Below, piece by piece: positions 57,883 through 64,000 of a stretch of DNA of 64,000 bases. The position numbers were made by a program, and so were the translations under genes. Source of the stretch: JAPLST01 sp964397565 (GTDB lineage: Bacteria; Auribacterota; UBA3054; JAPLST01); NCBI GenBank assembly GCA_964397565.1, contig CAYNJC010000015.1, positions 36,419 to 100,418 on the forward strand, read 5' to 3'. The first letter of the stretch is position 1, and the number at the start of each line of letters is the position of its first letter. The notes under the pieces are model-generated. The model worked only from the letters and a program-made list of their open reading frames with translations, was not told the origin of the DNA and did not search any database.

Positions 57883-58013
57883 GACAGATCCTTAAAGAGT
57901 CTTAAGTTAAGACGCCAACAGCACGCAGGGGCGTGCTGTGCGGCGTGCTGTTTGCGCTTGCGCCACGCAAGTGCAGTAAGATAGTATAGCATAATCGCGT
58001 GTCGGCTGCAAAC

Positions 58014-58146
58014 TTGGTTTTCAGTTTTCAGTGTGCCACCAGTTACTGCACTGCAGCGGCATGGCAATCAGTGATCGGTACCTGCAACCGAAAATCCACG
58101 CCTATGGCGGGACGCCAAGCAGCTGAAAACCGAAAACTGAAAACAG
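58014..58146. repeat. Inverted TTTTCAG repeats
   Basis: GGTTTTCAGTTTTCAG near 58014-58030 and CTGAAAACCGAAAACTGAAA near 58121-58140 are inverted copies flanking about 90 bases. No gene is supported in 57883-58166; promoters for the minus-strand cysteine-protein gene should lie here. Confidence 0.6.
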
Positions 58147-58166
58147 AAAACTTCTGCAACGCAGTA

Positions 58167-60326
58167 TTACCTGCCGCGCAGCGCGCGCGCGGCTTGCACC
58201 ATGTTTTTCAGCGCCGCCGTGCTTTCTTTCCAGCCGCGCGTTTTCAGGCCGCAATCCGGATTGATCCAGAAATTCTCCCGCGGAATCGCCTTGAGCGCGC
58301 GCTGCACGGTCGCGCCCATCTGCGCGACGGTCGGCACGGCCGGCGAATGAATGTCCCAGACGCCAAGGCCGATCTGGCGGTCGAACTGGCCCTTTTCGAA
58401 ACTGGCGATCACATCGCCGCGGCTGCGCGAGGCCTCGATCGAAATCACGTCAAAGTCCATCGCTTGAATTTGGGCGATGATGTCGCCGAACTCGGAGTAG
58501 CACATGTGCGAGTGAATTTGCGTGGTCGGCTTGGCGCTCGAGGCGGTCAGGCGGAAGCTCTTGATGGCCCACTCGAAATAGGCCGGGTAGTCGCGTTTCT
58601 TGATCGGCGCTTTTTCCTTGAAGGCCGGCTCGTCAATTTGAATGACGTTGATCCCGGCCTTTTCCAAGTCGGCGATCTCATCTTTCAAGGACAGGGCGAG
58701 CTGCCAGGCGACCTGCGCAATCGGAATGTCTTCGCGCACGAAGTCCCAGGCGATGATGGTGACCGCGCCGGTCAGCATGCCTTTCATCGGCCGCTTCGTC
58801 AGGGCCTGGGCAAAGGCCGCCTCGCGCACAGTCATCGGCCGCGGCCGCGCGACATCGCCGTAAATAATCGAAGGCCGGTACATGCGCGTGCCATACGAGA
58901 GAATCCAGCCATTGGTCGTCGTGGCGATGCCGTCCAGTCGTTGGCAGAAAAACTCGACCATGTCGGTGCGCTCGAACTCGCCGTGCACCAGCACATCCAG
59001 GTCGAGCTCCTCTTGATAGGTAACCAGCTCGCGCATTTTGGTGTCGACCAAGGCTTCGTACTCGCTGGCCGTCATGTTGCCCTTGGTAAAGGCAGCGCGG
59101 GCTTTGCGCACATCCTCGGTCTGCGGAAAACTGCCGATGGTCGTGGTCGGGAAGAGCGGCAATTTCAGCGCGGCGGCCTGTGCCTTGACCCGCTCGGGAT
59201 AGGCCGGCGTGCGCGCGAAATCGCCCGCAGTCAGTGCGGCCACGCGCTGCTGTATGGCTGCTTTGGCGCCGTACGTCGAGGGGATGAACCATGCTTTAAT
59301 GGGCGTGCCCTCGTAGGCCGCGGCGATCAGTTGCAGCTCATGCAACTTTTCTTCCGCAAAGGCCAGGCGCGCAACCAGCTCGGGCGCGAGCCCTTGATTC
59401 TTGGTGCTGATCGGCACGTGCATCAGCGGGCCAGCATTCGAGATCAGCAGGCGCTCGGCTGGAATCTTCAAGGCTTTCAACTCGTCCGCGATCTGCTGCG
59501 GATTGGCGCGCCAGACATTGCGCCCGTCTACCACGCCGGCCACCAGGATTTTGTCTTTCGGAAAACCCTTCTGCTTGATGGCGTCGTACATCGCGCGGCC
59601 ATGCACAAAATCCAAACCGACTGAGTGCACCGGCAGCGCCAGCAATTCGTCGAGCCAGTCCACCACACCATAATAAGTAAAGACATGCAGCGTGCAGCCG
59701 CTGGCGGCGATGGTCGCATAAGCCGCCTTGATCGCGGCGATCTCGGCCGCGGGCAACTCCAACACGAAGGCCGGCTCATCTAAATGAATTTCCTTGACGC
59801 CGCGCAGGGCGTCGCGATATAGCGCCGCAAGTTCGCCCAGCAGCACGGGCAAGGCCGCTGGCGCAATGCCTTTGGCCATCTTCAGGAAGGTGAACGGGCC
59901 GATCAGCCGGGCAAGTCCCTCGGGATGCTTGGCCAGCGCATCCTTATATAAGGTGTGCGCGAGCGTGAAGGCCACCGTGGCGCGCCCGGTGAAGTCCGGC
60001 ACCAGGTAATGATAATTGGTGTTGAACCATTTGGTCATTTCGAGTGCTTGTGCGCCGCGACACAGCTCGTAATACTCTTTCAACGACTTCGGCGCGTACA
60101 GGCCAACCATGACGGCCGTGTCGAGCATGCTGTCATAGGGTGTGACCTCGTTGACGGGGAAGTAGTCGACATAGTTCTTATAGGTCGCGATGATGGTCTC
60201 CTGCAGCGCGGCAAGTTCGGCGCGCAGTTGCGCTTCAGTCAGGGCGCCCTTCCAATACGATTCGACGGCTTTCTTAAATTCGCGGTTGGCGCCGATGCGC
60301 GGAAAACCGAATGCGTACGTTTTCAT
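58167..60326 (-). CDS. metE: Cobalamin-independent methionine synthase
   Basis: ATG 60326 starts the canonical KTYAFGFPRIGANREFKKA. The 719-residue enzyme has the N-terminal and C-terminal barrel halves. The catalytic half shows FPTTTIGSFPQTEDVRKAR, DVLVHGEFERTDMVEFF, and the zinc ligands in HSHMCYSEF (His, Cys), in the glutamate of the SIEASRS strand and in NPDCGLKTRGW (Cys). It transfers a methyl group from methyl-tetrahydrofolate polyglutamate to homocysteine. Slightly shorter than the E. coli enzyme (about 750). No S-box, T-box or cobalamin riboswitch was recognised upstream. It ends just before a spacer rather than in an operon. Confidence 0.95.
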   Translation of the reverse strand: MKTYAFGFPRIGANREFKKAVESYWKGALTEAQLRAELAALQETIIATYKNYVDYFPVNEVTPYDSMLDTAVMVGLYAPKSLKEYYELCRGAQALEMTKWFNTNYHYLVPDFTGRATVAFTLAHTLYKDALAKHPEGLARLIGPFTFLKMAKGIAPAALPVLLGELAALYRDALRGVKEIHLDEPAFVLELPAAEIAAIKAAYATIAASGCTLHVFTYYGVVDWLDELLALPVHSVGLDFVHGRAMYDAIKQKGFPKDKILVAGVVDGRNVWRANPQQIADELKALKIPAERLLISNAGPLMHVPISTKNQGLAPELVARLAFAEEKLHELQLIAAAYEGTPIKAWFIPSTYGAKAAIQQRVAALTAGDFARTPAYPERVKAQAAALKLPLFPTTTIGSFPQTEDVRKARAAFTKGNMTASEYEALVDTKMRELVTYQEELDLDVLVHGEFERTDMVEFFCQRLDGIATTTNGWILSYGTRMYRPSIIYGDVARPRPMTVREAAFAQALTKRPMKGMLTGAVTIIAWDFVREDIPIAQVAWQLALSLKDEIADLEKAGINVIQIDEPAFKEKAPIKKRDYPAYFEWAIKSFRLTASSAKPTTQIHSHMCYSEFGDIIAQIQAMDFDVISIEASRSRGDVIASFEKGQFDRQIGLGVWDIHSPAVPTVAQMGATVQRALKAIPRENFWINPDCGLKTRGWKESTAALKNMVQAARALRGR

Positions 60327-60611
60327 GAGCCAATCCCGATGGTTAGAACGAGTGTTGATGATATTGTAGTAAAGCAATACCAATTTGTCAACCGCACCTT
60401 CGTTTCAATCGTGACAAAGAGGTGCAAGAGGCAATACGAGGGCAGCACATGAGTCCGAAGATAATGAACGTGGTGCAGCCGCAGCGGTAACCGCAGATGA
60501 ATGAACAAGGAGTAAAGGAGTAAAGGAGAAGCTCATCATAGTGCGACCGCAGTCGCGGCGGCTGCCGCCGTCGCCGCGATTTTCTCACAATTGCACATTC
60601 AATCGCCGCGC

Positions 60612-60882
60612 ACGAATTTCACTTGACTTGCCGGCCGGTCAGTGCTACAATCTTGACGTTGGCCTGCGATCCGGGTTCCGGCCGCGCGGGAGCCGCAGCG
60701 CGCCGGATAACAAAGATGCGTTGTTATGCGCAGTATGGATAACATCTCGAAAAACGATGCTTTGCGGCGTGGCGGGCATGCTGCGCCACGCAAACGGCGC
60801 GAAAATGCGATGAAAAGTCTCGCAACGCATGCCGCAACCGTGGCAAGCAGAATATAATACGAAGGAAGCATAACAACTGGTT
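60612..60882 (+). repeat. Repeated promoter-bearing element, copy A
   Basis: About 270 bases closely similar to 62764-63041 over the whole length. Shared landmarks in order: a promoter, GGAGCCGCAG, GCGCCGGATAACAAAGATGC with an ATAACAA/TTGTTAT hairpin, TTGCGGCGTGGCGGGCATG, AACGCATGCCGCAACC and GAATATAATA. Both copies end 10-60 bases before an unrelated gene. Together with 60327-60611, where I see no gene, it fills the gap after metE. Confidence 0.75.
60623..60651 (+). promoter_or_regulatory. Sigma-70-like promoter in repeat copy A
   Basis: TTGACT (60623-60628), 17-base spacer, TACAAT (60646-60651). It is conserved in copy B. Confidence 0.65.
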
Positions 60883-60942
60883 GGGGAGAGTGATGGAATA
60901 CAGCGGCATAATGGCTGACGATAAAACAGGACAACAGACACA

Positions 60943-61284
60943 ATGACATGCCCAAGATATATTGATTATGTCAGAGAATGCCGACGACATTTCGATGTTA
61001 TCGCCGGTGAACTGAGCACCACTGTCCGATTATGTACTACAGACAAATATATTAATTGCCCATTCTATAAATTTTTAGATAGGCCAAACTCCTTCTGTAA
61101 ATATTTTAAGAATTGCCCCTTATGCAAATATTTCATAAACCACGAATTTGATGATTTTACCATCATGGCTGAGAAATGGTGTCTTAATGCGAATTGCGCT
61201 AACTGTGCTAGATATAAACTCAGATCGGCGCATGAGCCAGTTCCAAAAGAGCTGCATCCTGATGGTAGAATAGTTGAATTGTAG
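60943..61284 (+). CDS. Small cysteine-rich hypothetical protein (cassette gene)
   Basis: 113 residues from ATG 60943. Cysteines are paired in short intervals: CPFYKF, FCKYFKNCPLCKYF, WCLNANCANCARYKL, then PVPKELHPDGRIVEL at the end. The pattern suggests a small zinc- or Fe-S-binding protein. I do not recognise the family. It is more AT-rich than its surroundings, as often seen for cassette genes, and is followed after about 120 bases by the first attC-like site. Confidence 0.6.
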   Translation: MTCPRYIDYVRECRRHFDVIAGELSTTVRLCTTDKYINCPFYKFLDRPNSFCKYFKNCPLCKYFINHEFDDFTIMAEKWCLNANCANCARYKLRSAHEPVPKELHPDGRIVEL

Positions 61285-61403
61285 CTATTGGAACATGATC
61301 GAGCGGCTTCAAAAGCTCCAGTCAGTTGTTCGGTGCCGCCTGTGTCCGTGTCGGTCAAAACAATAGAGAGCGGATAATTCAAAAAGAACCCGAAAACGAA
61401 AAT

Positions 61404-61468
61404 CCCCAACCATCGGTTGCAGGGTACGCTCCACAAGGTGTCGCGTCCCCTCAACCGTGACGTTCGCC
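61404..61468 (+). other. attC-like integron recombination site 1
   Basis: CCCCAAC (61404-61410) as R'' and GTTCGCC (61462-61468) as a degenerate R'. Inside, CGGTTGCAGGG pairs with CCCTCAACCG leaving one unpaired C, the extrahelical-base geometry that gives attC sites their polarity. Core boxes deviate from consensus. Confidence 0.45.
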
Positions 61469-61491
61469 AAGCCACAGAGGAGTTCGGAAAC

Positions 61492-62043
61492 ATGACGGAC
61501 AAGTTACTAATCAGAAATGAAACGAGCGCCGATGTCAGCGCCATCGCCGAGGTTACGGCCGCTGCGTTCAAGACGCTGGCCATCAGCAATCACACGGAGC
61601 AATTCATCATTGCCGCACTGCGTGCCGCCAAGGCACTCACGGTCTCGCTGGTAGCTGAAGTGGATGGGCGCGTCGTGGGACATATCGCGTTCTCCCCGGT
61701 GACGATTTCTGACGGCTGCCCGAACTGGTATGGACTTGGACCTGTGTCGGTATTGCCGGAATGCCAGCGCAAGGGGATTGGCAGCGCGTTGATACAGGAA
61801 GGGATCGTACGTCTGAAGGACCTTGGTGCCCGGGGATGCTGCCTGGTGGGACATCCGCAGTACTACCGGCGCTTCGGGTTCCAGAACAGCCGGGGGCTTG
61901 TCTGCGAGGGAGTACCGGAAGAGGTCTTCTTCACCTTGTCTTTGGATGGCCATATTCCGCAAGGCATCGTTGCGTTTCACGTGGGATTCAAAGCGGATGG
62001 CCAGCAAGAAGGTGCAGGCGACGCGCTACCCGCGCGCACCTGA
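61492..62043 (+). CDS. GNAT family N-acetyltransferase (cassette gene)
   Basis: ATG 61492 after a GAGGAG-rich stretch. 183 residues. The GNAT core is clear: IRNETSADVSAIAEVTAAAF at the start, VGHIAFSPVTI as beta-4, LGPVSVLPECQRKGIGSALI with the acetyl-CoA Q/RxxGxG/A loop, then GCCLVGHPQYYRRFGF, characteristic of the YhbS-like branch. Substrate unknown. The last dozen or so residues are encoded by the attC site that overlaps the 3' end (62000-62058), so the natural domain ends near VGFKADGQQ. Acetyltransferases of this type are frequent integron cassette cargo. Confidence 0.88.
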   Translation: MTDKLLIRNETSADVSAIAEVTAAAFKTLAISNHTEQFIIAALRAAKALTVSLVAEVDGRVVGHIAFSPVTISDGCPNWYGLGPVSVLPECQRKGIGSALIQEGIVRLKDLGARGCCLVGHPQYYRRFGFQNSRGLVCEGVPEEVFFTLSLDGHIPQGIVAFHVGFKADGQQEGAGDALPART

Positions 62044-62058
62044 CCTTCAACGTTGGGC
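62000..62058 (+). other. attC-like integron recombination site 2
   Basis: R' GTTGGGC (62052-62058) matches GTTRRRY. R'' is degenerate (GCCAGCA, 62000-62006). The arms GAAGGTGCAGG and CCTGACCTTC pair with one extra G. The site overlaps the end of the acetyltransferase gene. Confidence 0.6.
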
Positions 62059-62079
62059 ACTGCGAAAAGGATTGAAAAC

Positions 62080-62493
62080 ATGACAGCTCGTATTGTTGTT
62101 TATTGGATGGTCTTCTGGTTGATGCAGGTCACTGCACAGATACTCTTTAAATGGGGAAGCATGTCAGAGGCGCGATGGATGTGGGGGTTCTTGGGAGGCA
62201 ATCTCTTCGGCTTCTCCAACATTTGGCTGCTCATGCTGGTGTATAAAGCCATCAATCCGAATGTCGCCTTGGGTATCGCCACCGGGGGAGCGTTCCTGTT
62301 TAGTCAGGTCGCCATTGTTCTGGCGTTCAAATCAAAGATTGCACCGATGCAATGGGCAGGAATTGCTGCCATCGTCGTCGGAATGATAGCACTTGCCGCA
62401 GGGATGACGCGCGAGGCCGAAACCGGAGCCCAACAAACTGCTGGAAGCGATTCCTCAACCCGCGCTACGGGTCTCGGAACGCCTCAACAGTAG
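62080..62493 (+). CDS. Four-helix SMR/EamA-like membrane transporter (cassette gene)
   Basis: ATG 62080 follows AAAGGA at 8 bases. 137 residues with four hydrophobic helices: VVYWMVFWLMQVTAQILF, a glycine-rich second (FLGGNLFGFSNIWLLML), third (VALGIATGGAFLFSQVAIVL) and fourth (MQWAGIAAIVVGMIALAAG). Size and layout fit half-size drug/metabolite transporters that work as dimers, such as EmrE-type or PnuT-like proteins; the key SMR membrane glutamate of helix 1 is not seen, so a multidrug role is uncertain. The polar tail from about residue 115 is encoded by attC site 3. Confidence 0.75.
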   Translation: MTARIVVYWMVFWLMQVTAQILFKWGSMSEARWMWGFLGGNLFGFSNIWLLMLVYKAINPNVALGIATGGAFLFSQVAIVLAFKSKIAPMQWAGIAAIVVGMIALAAGMTREAETGAQQTAGSDSSTRATGLGTPQQ

Positions 62494-62505
62494 CGTACGG
62501 TAGGC
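62428..62505 (+). other. attC-like integron recombination site 3
   Basis: R'' GCCCAAC (62428-62434) is perfect; R' is GGTAGGC (62499-62505), one base from consensus. CTGCTGGAAGCGATTCC pairs with GGAACGCCTCAACAG leaving an extra G and an extra A, the same two positions as in site 4. It overlaps the transporter stop. Confidence 0.6.
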
Positions 62506-62763
62506 AAGAGGAAGCATGAATGCCGGGTGCCTGGCGCGGATTTCAGACTTAAGCTGTAAATTCTCGCGCGGCGCGAGAATGTATGGCGCGGCCAAGGACC
62601 GGGATGAATGACGAAAGTCGAACAAAGAGTGAAGAAGTTGCAGCAGCCATTCTCTCACAGAGCCACGGAGCCACAAAGAAGAGAAAACGGACGGTCAACC
62701 ATGGCCCGCGGCCGCTGCGGCACTCAATCATAAATTCGTTCGCCGCGAACGAATTTTACGCGA

Positions 62764-63041
62764 ACGAATTTCACTTGACTTGCCGGCCGGACAGTGCTAC
62801 AATCGCAGCATTGATCTGTGCTCCGCGTTCCGGCTGTGCGGGAGCCGCAGCAACAGCGCGCCGGATAACAAAGATGCGTTGTTATACGCAGTATGGATAT
62901 GCAACTCGCTCAACAGTGTTTTGCGGCGTGGCGGGCATGAGGAGCCACTCAAACGGTGCAGAGCCGCGACAAGAAGGCTCAAAACGCATGCCGCAACCAT
63001 GGCACGCAGAATATAATAAGAAGGACGCATAATAACTAGTT
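62764..63041 (+). repeat. Repeated promoter-bearing element, copy B
   Basis: Second copy of the 60612-60882 element, with TTGACT (62775-62780), 17 bases, TACAAT (62798-62803), the ATAACAA/TTGTTAT hairpin and a terminal GAATATAATAAG. It ends 13 bases before the membrane-protein start. The part of this cassette between 62506 and 62763 has no supported gene; it includes the phrase AGAGCCACGGAGCCACAAAG, a common spacer phrase. Confidence 0.75.
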
Positions 63042-63054
63042 CGGCAGATCTCCG

Positions 63055-63399
63055 ATGAGTAAAGGAAGAACATGGCTCGCAACTGCGGGGGTGATCGCGG
63101 AACTTCTCCTCGCGGGATATCTCTGCCTCATCGCCTGGCTTCTGTGCGTATGGATGGTCGACGACTCGGCGGCGTTCCGGATGACTTCGGGCGACTGGTA
63201 CCTGAAGGCGGCCGTTCGGTTTCTCGAAGCCTGCGGCCTATCGATGGTGTTCGGAGTCGCTGCGTATTTCTTCAATCGGTGGGCGTTTCCCGCGCGACCT
63301 GCGACAGCCAGGTTTCTCACTTGGGCACTTTTCGGCGCCATTTGTCTTTGCGGTCTCGCCGGTGCCGTGAGTTTCGCCGTGACGAAGCCGTATATGTGA
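63055..63399 (+). CDS. Small three-helix membrane protein (cassette gene)
   Basis: 114 residues from ATG 63055. Hydrophobic segments at about 8-34 (TAGVIAELLLAGYLCLIAWL), 52-72 (FLEACGLSMVFGVAAYFF) and 84-108 (FLTWALFGAICLCGLAGAV). No family recognised. It lies directly behind the promoter-bearing repeat and is followed by attC site 4, so it is the sole gene of its cassette. Confidence 0.65.
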   Translation: MSKGRTWLATAGVIAELLLAGYLCLIAWLLCVWMVDDSAAFRMTSGDWYLKAAVRFLEACGLSMVFGVAAYFFNRWAFPARPATARFLTWALFGAICLCGLAGAVSFAVTKPYM

Positions 63400-63419
63400 G
63401 CGCCGTCGCTGCAACGACT

Positions 63420-63524
63420 GCCGAACAAGCCGTTGCAGCGGATCTGGTCGCCGCAGAGGCATCGGCATTGAATCGTAGCGCCGGCTTGGCGGCGCCCAGA
63501 CCGCTGAACGGCAGAACGTTAGGC
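63420..63524 (+). other. attC-like integron recombination site 4
   Basis: R' GTTAGGC (63518-63524) is a perfect core; R'' GCCGAAC (63420-63426) differs from its complement at one base. GCCGTTGCAGCGGATCTGG pairs with CCAGACCGCTGAACGGC with an extra G and an extra A unpaired. The central arms (CCGCAGAG...GCGCC) are imperfect. This is the best site of the four. Confidence 0.7.
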
Positions 63525-63565
63525 AGTAGAAAGATCTATTCACAACCGTAAGGAGGTTTTCCGCA

Positions 63566-64000
63566 ATGGACATTCCACGAATCTTCAACATCACCGAAAG
63601 CGCTCACCGCATCCATAACCCGTTCACACCCGAAAAACTCGCGACTCTCGGCGAGGCGTTGCGCTTGGAACCGGGGGCCCGAGTGCTCGACCTCGGCAGC
63701 GGTTCGGGGGAGATGCTGTGCACCTGGGCCCGCGATCACGGCGTCATCGGCACCGGCATCGATATGAGCCAGTTGTTCACCGCGCAAGCGAAACTCCGCG
63801 CTGAAGAACTCAGTGTCGCCGAGCGAGTCGAGTTCATCCACGACGACGCTGCCGGCTACGTAGCCGACGAAAAGGTCGGTGTGGCAGCCTGTCTCGGCGC
63901 CACGTGGATCGGTGGGGGAGTCGTCGGCACCATCAAGCTTCTGGCGAAGAGCCTCCGCACCGGAGGGATCATCCTCATCGGCGAGCCCTACTGGCGGCAG
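63566..64000 (+). CDS. SAM-dependent methyltransferase, cut by the right edge (cassette gene)
   Basis: ATG 63566 has GGAGG at 63552-63556. The 145 residues visible begin MDIPRIFNITESAHRIHNPF, and class I methyltransferase motif I is VLDLGSGSGEMLC near residue 47, followed by GTGIDMSQLF (motif II) and IHDDAAGY (motif post II), with LIGEPYWRQ at the edge. No stop occurs before 64000. The substrate is unknown. It follows attC site 4, as a cassette gene would. Confidence 0.85.
   Translation, partial: MDIPRIFNITESAHRIHNPFTPEKLATLGEALRLEPGARVLDLGSGSGEMLCTWARDHGVIGTGIDMSQLFTAQAKLRAEELSVAERVEFIHDDAAGYVADEKVGVAACLGATWIGGGVVGTIKLLAKSLRTGGIILIGEPYWRQ

Noticed and set aside
62797..63030. Minus-strand frame in repeat copy B, with a related frame in copy A (60599-60955)
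   Set aside because: The translations are similar only because the DNA repeats are; frames differ in length, start differently, and the element's plus-strand promoters better explain conservation. A small conserved peptide is not fully excluded.
1..64000. DGR reverse transcriptase or template repeat within the window
   Set aside because: No frame shows reverse-transcriptase motifs, and I saw no A-rich copy of the variable regions on either strand.

Overview
The window reads as a chromosome segment of a Gram-negative bacterium, most likely from the PVC superphylum (Kiritimatiellota or Verrucomicrobiota). That is an inference from: LpxI (lipid A pathway) beside a Gfo/Idh oxidoreductase; many secreted proteins ending in PEP-CTERM-type tails (PEP, hydrophobic stretch, arginines); subtilases fused to Pmp-like beta-helix repeats; SUMF1-fold secreted proteins; and a very large GspK-like pseudopilin. 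No rRNA gene is present.

Layout. 1-4.4 kb: a four-gene plus-strand operon led by a dynamin-like GTPase that is cut by the left edge. 4.4-18.4 kb: an accessory region of mobile-element character. It holds an IS256-type transposase scrap, phage-type genes on the minus strand (M20/M28-like peptidase, zinc-finger protein, single-strand-annealing-like protein, RecE-like exonuclease, two small proteins), a tRNA-like sequence with a D-loop insert, and plus-strand secreted-protein genes. Two of the latter are SUMF1 paralogues whose 3' ends show the codon pattern of diversity-generating-retroelement (DGR) variable regions. Similar terminator hairpins and a second, decayed 3' end of the annealing gene indicate segmental duplication.

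18.4-28.7 kb: small housekeeping-like genes (Pmp3/YqaE, circularly permuted YpsA-type SLOG protein), then a probable defence island: a 1593-residue DUF4011 helicase-nuclease, a Type IIG restriction-modification enzyme and a nuclease-like partner. 29-35.3 kb: glycerophosphodiesterase lipoprotein, a PEP-CTERM protein, LpxI and an oxidoreductase.

35.4-57.9 kb: an almost unbroken minus-strand run of surface-protein genes, many joined by ATGA overlaps or gaps of a few bases. In order of transcription: a YHS/TRASH-type cysteine protein, a subtilase with beta-helix repeats, five related propeller-like PEP-CTERM proteins, two beta-helix PEP-CTERM proteins, a second subtilase, a sixth propeller-like protein and the GspK-like pseudopilin. 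metE follows at 58.2-60.3 kb.

60.6-64 kb: a plus-strand string of unrelated small genes (cysteine-rich protein, GNAT acetyltransferase, SMR/EamA-like transporter, membrane protein, methyltransferase) separated by four sequences that fold like integron attC sites with extrahelical bases. A 270-280 bp element with a good sigma-70 promoter occurs twice here. This looks like part of a chromosomal integron cassette array whose integrase is outside the window.

The strongest leads are the DGR-type variable regions with no reverse transcriptase in the window, the cassette array with its repeated promoter element, the insert-bearing tRNA-like sequence, the dynamin operon and the helicase/Type IIG island.
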